DNA of 12,728 nt. It comes from Bacteroidales bacterium (lineage in GTDB: Bacteria > Bacteroidota > Bacteroidia > Bacteroidales > VadinHA17). The stretch lies in assembly GCA_015486475.1 (NCBI GenBank), contig WFRO01000478.1:1-12728 (forward strand), given 5' to 3'. Numbering within the stretch: the first letter of the stretch is position 1; each line of letters starts with the position of its first letter. Shown piece after piece: positions 7,068-12,728 of this stretch. Under the pieces are notes generated by a model. The model was not told the origin of the DNA. It saw only the letters and a list, made by a program, of their open reading frames with translations, and made no database searches. Made by a program: the position numbers and the translations under genes.

Positions 7068-9437
7068 TCAGTTCAGTATCTGCACTTTTCCGTTGATCGC
7101 ATCCAGCCTGATAAACTGTCCGTCTTTCAGGTTTTCCATGGCGCCTTTCACACTCACCACGGCCGGCAGGTTGTACTCCCGTGCCACCACGGCTCCGTGG
7201 GACAGAGGGCTTCCTATTTCCGTTACCAGACCACTGATGATGCTGTAAAAAGGCGTCCATCCGATATCGGTGTAACGGGACACCATGATCTCTCCCTGTT
7301 GCAGTTGTTTTGCCTCCTCCATCGATCTTACCAGCCGCACCCTGCCTTCCGTCATGCCCCGGCTGACCGGGATGCCGGTGAGGCTGCCGTCACGGCTGAC
7401 CGTCCCCTCATCCTCTTCGGGTACAGGTATCCCGAAAATAATATCTGCGAAAGAGAGTTGCATCATCTCCGGGTAAAGCTTCCGGCGCTCTTCCGCAATA
7501 TACAACCATTTTTCTTTTTCTTTCCCCTCTGCCAGGTTTCCCAGCTCTTCATGGGTCAGGAAAAAGATCATATCGGGATCTTTCAAAAGGCCTTTTCCCA
7601 CGAGCTGTTTTGCCAGATGCCGGTAAGCCAGCTTGAATTGGTGCTGTACCGAGATGGCCAGGGCTTTGGTCTGTTCGCGCCGCGCCACGGCTGCCCGGGC
7701 TTTGGGCAGGAAGTGTTTCAGTAATATGCGTTTGAACCCTGACAGTTCGTCAATGTATTTATGCTCATTATTACCTGAAGGCTTATTTGAAGGGATGGTT
7801 GAACCAGAGAGCAGCAGCGATGTCTTGGCTTTGAGTCCCTCAATGACCGGTGTAGGATCCAGCCGCCACTCTTTTTCACGCAGCTCGGCTTCCCGTACGC
7901 AACGGTGGCCGTGCCGGTCCAGGAACTTTTTCCATTCCTCTTTTATCTCCTCAGGCGCTGCCGTGGAGAGATATTGCAGGGAGGACTCCGGAGAAGCATC
8001 CAGGAAAAGGTCCCGGATCCCGGGAACCTTCGCCAATGCCCGGGCCATCTTATCAAGGGTCTGTAATCCCTGGGCGCTTTCGATGCCGGGGATGTTCGTG
8101 AAGAGTGACGCTACCTTTTCGTAATGTCCCGGTTCCGGAGGTTTTCCGCCGGAGAAGATATTCAGGATGGTGGTGAAATATCCTCCTGACTGGGAAGAAG
8201 AGACATAATGCAGGTCGTAGGCATCCAGCAATACGGGTATATTCTCGTGGATCAGCTGATAACACTCACGAGGATCATCGGGGCAGTCCAGCCGGAAGGA
8301 GGCTTCCAGGCGCGTCAGTTTTTTGGAGGCACGCGGTCCTCCGCCCATATACCGCATAAAGCGGAGGAAGTTGAGGAAGGCCCTGGGAAAAGCAACCTCT
8401 TTTTGCAGGGTGATCCCGGGCACCACTTCTCCCATGACGGAATAGTCGATGTTCTCTTTGTTGGAGAGCCATACTCTTTTCGGCAACTCATACAAGGCTC
8501 TTACGTCGAAAAAGAGATGGTTGTAATAGGATTGGATAAAAATGTTCTCGTTCCGTACCTTGTTGAACACACCCGATCTTTTATAGAACCGTTGGAGACC
8601 TATGTCTATGGCCACGCCGAACGTGGAACGGGTGAGGGGTGTGACAGGACCCGGCATCATCTCCCCGATGTTGGCGCGGGTGTATACCGGCTTTTCATAG
8701 CGGGGCCGGTCGTCCAGTTCGTTCATGTGCACGGGGCTCAGCCCTGTGACCGGCCGCAACTGCAGCCAGTAGAGGCGGCCCTGCCGGTCGAAAGCCCATT
8801 CCAGATCCGCCGGGCGGCCGAAAGCTTTTTCTATCTCCAGTGCTTCTTTCAGCAGCAGGGAAAGATCTTCCCGGGAGAGCAGGCGGCTGGTCTTCTCCTG
8901 CCAGCGGTGTTTGTAAAAGTTCAGCGTCTCCCCTTCCTGGGTGCCTGACATCAGCTGCTCGGCAGTGCCTCCCACAATACTCACGCTCATGCGGTCGTGC
9001 CGGTTGCTGACAGGGTCGACGGTAAAAAGAACACCGGCTGCCCGGGGCATGATCATCTCCTGAACCAGTACGTTCATGCCTGTGCCGGACAGGCCTTTCT
9101 CTTTACGATAGGCCTCCAGCCTTTCAGAATCGGCTGAATGAAAACATTGAAGGACCGCTTTAATTATATTGTCTTTCCCCTTGACATCCAGATAGCTTTC
9201 AAACTGTCCGGCGAAAGAGGCTTCCTGTCCGTCCTCTCCTTCGGCGGAGGAACGTATGGCCCAGCTTTTCTCATCGGGCAGGAGTGTCGTGAGCTGTTCC
9301 AGCGCGTCCTTGTCAGGACGGGTGACCACCCACGTCAGCGGGATCCTTTTGCCGTAATGTTCCAGCAGGGACAGGCCCTGTGCCTTTCCTCCTCCCGTAT
9401 TGTCCGGGAGTTTGTCAATAGGATATATCGAGGTCAT
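7068..9437 (-). CDS. PEP-synthase-related phosphotransferase with rifampin phosphotransferase-like domain order
   Basis: A 789-residue cytosolic dikinase-family enzyme. The N-terminal PPDK-type ATP-grasp domain (about 1-235) contains GGGKAQGLSLL (15-25), AIRSSAEGEDGQEASFAGQ (60-78), VLVQEMIMPRAAGVLFTVDP (123-142) and LQLRP (225-229). A middle region (about 245-670) has NIGEMMPGPVTPLT (256-269) and HGHRCVREAEL (509-519), motifs I associate with rifampin phosphotransferase and its relatives. The C-terminal swivelling domain carries the predicted phosphorylated His747 in GSPLSHGAVVAREYNLPAVV (742-761). The protein ends there, with no PEP/pyruvate-binding barrel, so it should use ATP to phosphorylate an acceptor other than pyruvate. 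The acceptor is unknown. The ATG at 9437 is chosen because conserved sequence follows it; an upstream start at 9488 would add 17 residues and a 74-bp overlap. It overlaps the preceding gene by 23 bp. Confidence 0.82.
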   Translation of the reverse strand: MTSIYPIDKLPDNTGGGKAQGLSLLEHYGKRIPLTWVVTRPDKDALEQLTTLLPDEKSWAIRSSAEGEDGQEASFAGQFESYLDVKGKDNIIKAVLQCFHSADSERLEAYRKEKGLSGTGMNVLVQEMIMPRAAGVLFTVDPVSNRHDRMSVSIVGGTAEQLMSGTQEGETLNFYKHRWQEKTSRLLSREDLSLLLKEALEIEKAFGRPADLEWAFDRQGRLYWLQLRPVTGLSPVHMNELDDRPRYEKPVYTRANIGEMMPGPVTPLTRSTFGVAIDIGLQRFYKRSGVFNKVRNENIFIQSYYNHLFFDVRALYELPKRVWLSNKENIDYSVMGEVVPGITLQKEVAFPRAFLNFLRFMRYMGGGPRASKKLTRLEASFRLDCPDDPRECYQLIHENIPVLLDAYDLHYVSSSQSGGYFTTILNIFSGGKPPEPGHYEKVASLFTNIPGIESAQGLQTLDKMARALAKVPGIRDLFLDASPESSLQYLSTAAPEEIKEEWKKFLDRHGHRCVREAELREKEWRLDPTPVIEGLKAKTSLLLSGSTIPSNKPSGNNEHKYIDELSGFKRILLKHFLPKARAAVARREQTKALAISVQHQFKLAYRHLAKQLVGKGLLKDPDMIFFLTHEELGNLAEGKEKEKWLYIAEERRKLYPEMMQLSFADIIFGIPVPEEDEGTVSRDGSLTGIPVSRGMTEGRVRLVRSMEEAKQLQQGEIMVSRYTDIGWTPFYSIISGLVTEIGSPLSHGAVVAREYNLPAVVSVKGAMENLKDGQFIRLDAINGKVQILN

Positions 9438-10443
9438 GTGTTTTAAGGTTGATCCCCATTTCTGCAATGCCCATGCCCGGGACGCCATCCAGGGAAAAAT
9501 CGGCCAGTGCCTGGCGGATGTGATAAACCCCGTCCATCGTGAACGGAAAAAATGCTTTCATGCGGACTTTCATCCTTTTTTCTGCTTCCCCGGGACGCAG
9601 ACGCAGGGTATATTCCACCTCCGTGGGGAGAGGCTCCTGCGGGAGGATCTCCGAAAGGTCGGGCAGGGAGGCGACCGTCGTAATACCGTTGGCATCTCCG
9701 AAATAACCTGCTTTCAGGTTGGGGATAAAATCAAAGTCGATCACGCTGTTGTTGAAATACCGGCCGTCCTCCAGGATCCCCAGGTACCAGATATGCCGTT
9801 CCCAGCCGTCCCAGCTCCGCTTGCCGAAACTGTGATCACGGATCCCGTGACCGTCAAAAGGAAACTCTTTGCCTTTCCAGAGGATCTTGCCGGTGATCCG
9901 GCCTGCCTGCTCATAATGTACCTTTTGCAGTTCGCGCAGTTTCCGGAAGAACTCCTTGTTCCAGGGCTGCCCGGCGATCTGCAGGGCCGTGTTCTCATAC
10001 ATGGTCCCGCTTTTGTCAAAATCGATCACGGGTCCCAGCTTCTCCCATGACAGTTCCAGCAGGATCTCTTCTTCCTTTTTTCCTTGAAATACCAGACCCT
10101 TATACTCAATGGACCAGCGGTTTCCGGGTGCCTGGCAGACATAGGCCAAAGGACCCTGACGTAAGCCTTCTCCCTCCTCCATGGGCCGGTCTTCGAACCC
10201 CCATACCCCCTCCCCGGGGATATGTATTTTCAGCCAGTTCTCGTTGTGCTTACCGGTGCGGAAGGCCAGACGCGTGACGAAAGAGAGGCCATCTTTCTGC
10301 CATCCGGCAAAATAGCTGCTGTCGTTAAAACCTTCAACATCAGGCTGCCGGTGTTTTTTCTCCAGCTCCTCCACGGGGAGGTCGCGGGAGCGGTGCCGTT
10401 TCACCATCCTGTTGGCCAGAAAGTGTTTAATACCTTGTTTCAT
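9415..10443 (-). CDS. Uncharacterised protein with RDHSFG motif, partner of the dikinase-like enzyme
   Basis: A 342-residue protein with no signal peptide or membrane segment, rich in beta-strand-like, Trp- and Gly-containing sequence. Notable parts are HYEQAGRITGKILW (176-189), DGHGIRDHSFGKRSWDGWER (197-216) and GMGIAEMGIN (323-332). The GHG-x-RDHSFG-x-R-x-W segment resembles one in uncharacterised DUF7064-type and CrtC/lipocalin-like proteins. That comparison is from memory and uncertain. No enzyme function can be assigned. I recall animal proteins that join a similar N-terminal region to a PEP-synthase-like part, which would suggest the two neighbours work together. The gene overlaps the dikinase-like gene by 23 bp, so translation may be coupled. 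The ATG at 10443 is preferred over a TTG at 10461, which would fall inside the predicted -7 promoter box. Confidence 0.75.
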   Translation of the reverse strand: MKQGIKHFLANRMVKRHRSRDLPVEELEKKHRQPDVEGFNDSSYFAGWQKDGLSFVTRLAFRTGKHNENWLKIHIPGEGVWGFEDRPMEEGEGLRQGPLAYVCQAPGNRWSIEYKGLVFQGKKEEEILLELSWEKLGPVIDFDKSGTMYENTALQIAGQPWNKEFFRKLRELQKVHYEQAGRITGKILWKGKEFPFDGHGIRDHSFGKRSWDGWERHIWYLGILEDGRYFNNSVIDFDFIPNLKAGYFGDANGITTVASLPDLSEILPQEPLPTEVEYTLRLRPGEAEKRMKVRMKAFFPFTMDGVYHIRQALADFSLDGVPGMGIAEMGINLKTHDLDISY

Positions 10444-10458
10444 AAGAAAATATTTGCG

Positions 10459-10466
10459 CAAAAATA
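10459..10466 (-). promoter_or_regulatory. Candidate -7 promoter box (TATTTTTG) for the three-gene run
   Basis: The minus strand reads TATTTTTG, an exact match to the Bacteroidota -7 consensus TAnnTTTG, 15 bp before the ATG at 10443. No good TTTG -33 box was seen at the usual distance. If used, the leader would be only about 8-10 bases long. Confidence 0.35.
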
Positions 10467-10548
10467 GGATAGTTTTTCGGGAATAGATACCGGAATAGCT
10501 TCAGACAGGGGAAAATACATCTTTTTTTCACCCTGAGCGGAAAAACTT

Positions 10549-11406
10549 TCAGAAAGAACCGGAACGCAGGATCTCCAGCAGCTTGTCCGGGGTATTGGTG
10601 ATGATGCCATCCACACGCATGCGGATCACGTTTTTCATGGTGGCAGGCTTGTCTACGGTCCAGGTATAAACCTGGTATCCTGCCTGGTGGAGGGTATCCG
10701 TTTTCCCGGCATCAAGAACGGAATAATGGGGCGCGATACCGGTGAAAGAAGGAGGAAGCTCTTTCCCCTGCCTGAGATCGAGGGCCAGGCTGTCATAAAA
10801 TTCCGGGAAATTGTGGCCCAGCAGGAAGAAAGTCCGGAGCGAAGGATCGAGCTTTTGCACTTTCTGAACGGAATGTTTGTTGAAGGACTGCACTACGGTC
10901 CACTCCCCGGCGTGATAACGGTGAAGAAGATCGACCACTTTCTCTTCCAGTCCCGGATAGAGGCTGTCGTTGTCCTTTTTTATCTCCAGCAGCAGGGAGA
11001 CTTTCCCGTTCAGCGTCTCCAGGGTCTCTTCCAGGGTGGGGATCCTTTCGCCCGCGAATTTTTCACTGAATTTCTTCCCGGCGTCCAGCTTTTTGATCTC
11101 TGCCAGGGTCATGTCGGCGATGCGGCCATGGCCGTCGGTGGTGCGGTCGACGGTGTTGTCATGGATCACGATCACATGACCGTCTTTGGAGAGATGCACG
11201 TCGATCTCGATCATGTCCACCCCCAGGGCGATGGCATTGCGGAAAGCGGCCAGGGTATTCTCCGGCGCCAGGAGGGCCCCGCCGCGGTGGGCAATGACCA
11301 GGGGGGTATGAACGTTTTTGGGATCACGGGTATTTGTTCTGTTGCCGGAACAGGCGGCCAGGAGGGATAAGACCAGCATGGATATAAGGATGTTCAGGGC
11401 TTTCAT
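10549..11406 (-). CDS. Glycerophosphodiester phosphodiesterase, lipoprotein
   Basis: A 285-residue GDPD-family enzyme that hydrolyses glycerophosphodiesters to glycerol 3-phosphate and an alcohol. The signal peptide ends in the lipobox LLAA-Cys19, so the protein is membrane-anchored and acts outside the cytoplasm. The TIM-barrel hallmarks are all present: AHRGG (39-43, catalytic-type His40 and Arg41), PENT (48-51), EIDVHLSKDG (67-76, metal-binding Glu67 and Asp69) and IHDNTVDRTT (81-90, His82), followed by the LLEIK strand and a C-terminal TWTVDKP...GIITNTP ending. The length is normal for a single-domain GDPD. A 105-bp gap with a candidate promoter separates it from the downstream gene, so it is probably a separate transcript. 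A possible weak -7 box (TATCTTG, imperfect) lies upstream near 11430. Confidence 0.93.
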   Translation of the reverse strand: MKALNILISMLVLSLLAACSGNRTNTRDPKNVHTPLVIAHRGGALLAPENTLAAFRNAIALGVDMIEIDVHLSKDGHVIVIHDNTVDRTTDGHGRIADMTLAEIKKLDAGKKFSEKFAGERIPTLEETLETLNGKVSLLLEIKKDNDSLYPGLEEKVVDLLHRYHAGEWTVVQSFNKHSVQKVQKLDPSLRTFFLLGHNFPEFYDSLALDLRQGKELPPSFTGIAPHYSVLDAGKTDTLHQAGYQVYTWTVDKPATMKNVIRMRVDGIITNTPDKLLEILRSGSF

Positions 11407-11484
11407 GGCGTAAGATCTGATTTGGGCGCAAGATAAGACATTCTTGCTTTTCTGCCATCTGTTCCGGGTTGAAAGGGATTTGCC

Positions 11485-11492
11485 TATCTTTG
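11485..11492 (+). promoter_or_regulatory. Candidate -7 promoter box (TATCTTTG) of the GH2 gene
   Basis: TATCTTTG matches the Bacteroidota consensus TAnnTTTG exactly and ends 7 bp before the ATG at 11500. No clear TTTG -33 box was found 19-21 bp upstream. If it is used, transcription would start at or within a few bases of the start codon, giving a leaderless or nearly leaderless mRNA. Confidence 0.4.
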
Positions 11493-11499
11493 TTTCACC

Positions 11500-12728
11500 A
11501 TGAAAATTTCCGGCCGGTTTCAGATACTTTGGTTTTTCAGAAAGAGAGCTTTACCGGGTTTTCTTTATCTGATATTGCTCTTGTTTTTTGCATCCTGTCA
11601 ACCCGCTGTCAATAACGAACCCCGCAGGGTGCTTTTTTCCGGCGGATGGTATTTTGTGCGGTTGGCGGGGGAAGACGGGCCCTCCATGCAGCAGCAACAG
11701 GTGCAGACGGGACGCGACTGGCGTTCACAATACAACATTGAAACGGTGAATATCCCGGCATGGGACGGGAGCAGGGAGGTGGATACAAGAAAAGAGCTGG
11801 GTACCCTGCAGCGGGAGGCCTGGGAGCCGGTCACATTGCCGCATACGGCGTTTGTTGAGCCTCTGGTGGTCAAACATCCCTGGCAGGGGATCTGTTACTA
11901 CCGCAAAAGCTTTTTTGTCCCCGTTGCCGATAGCGCCCGGCGTCTCTCACTTCATTTTGAGGGGGCCATGCAGGAGGCGATCGTCTGGGTCAACGGCCGG
12001 CGGGCGGCATACCATGCCGGCGGATACACTCCTTTTGAGGTGCGGCTGGACCCCCTGCTGCATTACGGCGACAGCAACGAGGTGCTGGTACGGCTGGACA
12101 ACCGCGACAATCCGCTCATCCCTCCCGGCAAACCTTCCTCCCGTCTGGATTTCTGCTATTACAGTGGCCTTTACCGTGATGTATGGCTTGTGAAGACAGG
12201 GAAGGTGTTCATCCCCGGTGCTGTGGCGGCCGGACTGCCGGCGGCGGGCGGAGTGTTCGTGACCGTGCCGGAGGCAACACGTGAACAGGCCCGCCTGCAC
12301 ATCCGGACCACCCTGTGCAATGCAAGCCCCGGGGTCCGGAAGATCTCGGTGGTGCAGGTGCTGCACGACCGGCAGGGCAGGATCGTGAAACGAACCGGGG
12401 AAGAAGTGATCATTTCGCCTGGAGACACATTGCAGGTGGATGAGGAGATGAGCCTGCAGGCACCGCACCTGTGGGACATAGAGGATCCTTATCTCTATAC
12501 CCTGGAGAGCCGCCTGGAAGAGGACGGAAAGCTCCTGGACCGGGTGGAGACGCGTACAGGGATACGCCGCATCGTTTTTTCCCGGCAGCGGGGATTTCTT
12601 CTCAACGGCCGGCCCGTGAAGCTGACTGGCACGAACCGCCACCAGGAGTATCCCTATATCGGCAATGCCCTGCCTGACCCTGCCCAGTACAGGGACATGG
12701 TGAAGATCAAAGAGGGCGGTTTCAATAT
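11500..12728 (+). CDS. GH2 family glycoside hydrolase, lipoprotein (3' end outside the window)
   Basis: An open frame from the ATG at 11500 runs without a stop to the window edge, giving 409 codons of a larger GH2 enzyme (beta-galactosidase, beta-glucuronidase or related). The signal peptide (hydrophobic about 18-32) ends at FAS-Cys33, a probable lipoprotein site. A jelly-roll sugar-binding domain spans about 108-235, with LPHTAF (113-118), CYYRKSFFVP, VNGRRAAYHAGGYTPFEV and YYSGLYRDVWLV. An Ig-like domain follows (about 240-360), and the TIM barrel begins at GFLLNGRPVKLTGTNRHQEYP (365-385). NRHQE is the typical GH2 barrel entry. The catalytic Glu residues lie beyond the window, so the substrate cannot be named. 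About 60 residues between the lipobox and the jelly roll (48-107) are rich in Gln and charged residues and fit no motif I recognise. Confidence 0.88.
   Translation, partial: MKISGRFQILWFFRKRALPGFLYLILLLFFASCQPAVNNEPRRVLFSGGWYFVRLAGEDGPSMQQQQVQTGRDWRSQYNIETVNIPAWDGSREVDTRKELGTLQREAWEPVTLPHTAFVEPLVVKHPWQGICYYRKSFFVPVADSARRLSLHFEGAMQEAIVWVNGRRAAYHAGGYTPFEVRLDPLLHYGDSNEVLVRLDNRDNPLIPPGKPSSRLDFCYYSGLYRDVWLVKTGKVFIPGAVAAGLPAAGGVFVTVPEATREQARLHIRTTLCNASPGVRKISVVQVLHDRQGRIVKRTGEEVIISPGDTLQVDEEMSLQAPHLWDIEDPYLYTLESRLEEDGKLLDRVETRTGIRRIVFSRQRGFLLNGRPVKLTGTNRHQEYPYIGNALPDPAQYRDMVKIKEGGFN

Noticed and set aside
6801..7724. A 307-codon plus-strand open frame across the thioredoxin and dikinase-like genes.
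   Set aside because: It is antisense to two well-supported genes, and its translation shows no domain.
7068..9437. Calling the dikinase-like gene phosphoenolpyruvate synthase (ppsA).
   Set aside because: The phosphohistidine domain is C-terminal and no PEP/pyruvate-binding barrel is visible, so the required catalytic domain appears to be absent.
9438..9488. An upstream start for the dikinase-like gene, adding 17 residues.
   Set aside because: The extra residues lie inside the end of the preceding gene. Conserved sequence begins right after the ATG at 9437.
10526..10550. An AT-rich hairpin (TTTTTC/GAAAAA arms) just after the GDPD stop codon as a terminator.
   Set aside because: The stem is only six mostly A-T pairs and, on the minus strand, it is not followed by a T-tract.
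451..12728. A complete polysaccharide utilisation locus.
   Set aside because: No SusC/SusD pair, hybrid two-component regulator or anti-sigma system lies in the window. Only the enzymes are present, so the term is not justified from this sequence alone.

Overview
The window looks like a chromosomal segment of a member of the Bacteroidota, probably a polysaccharide degrader. The reasons are several glycoside hydrolases exported as lipoproteins, genes without clear Shine-Dalgarno sites, and matches to the Bacteroidota -7 promoter consensus TAnnTTTG ahead of two genes. No rRNA, tRNA, CRISPR array, transposase or phage gene was seen. The genus cannot be told from the sequence.

Layout. Bases 1-450 carry no gene but hold a nested repeat structure: a 17-bp direct repeat at both ends, a 45-bp perfect direct repeat inside it, a central inverted repeat built from CTTTGCG-like units, and a hairpin with two alternative pairings. 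Next comes a divergent carbohydrate block. A tagaturonate epimerase family gene (uxaE-like) runs on the minus strand (451-1704). A GH35 beta-galactosidase lipoprotein and a GH95-like lipoprotein run as a tight pair on the plus strand (1825-6501). Together they suggest cutting of a galactose- and fucose- or L-galactose-bearing plant or algal polysaccharide outside the cytoplasm, with uronic acid handling inside it.

Bases 6510-10443 hold a minus-strand three-gene run, in transcription order: an uncharacterised cytosolic protein with an RDHSFG motif, a dikinase-like phosphotransferase that overlaps it by 23 bp, and an exported TlpA-like thioredoxin 21 bp further on. The phosphotransferase has the N-terminal ATP-grasp and C-terminal phosphohistidine domain order of rifampin phosphotransferase and lacks the PEP/pyruvate-binding barrel, so PEP synthase is unlikely. 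Its acceptor substrate is unknown. This coupled pair is the best candidate here for an undescribed system. The run converges on the GH95-like gene with only 8 bp between the stop codons, and a possible terminator lies inside the end of that gene.

Upstream on the same strand is a glycerophosphodiester phosphodiesterase lipoprotein (10549-11406). It is divergent from a GH2 family lipoprotein gene (starting at 11500) that runs off the right edge. The GH2 gene has a consensus -7 box only 7 bp before its ATG. No SusC/SusD pair, sugar transporter or regulator is present, so whether the enzymes belong to a polysaccharide utilisation locus depends on sequence outside the window.
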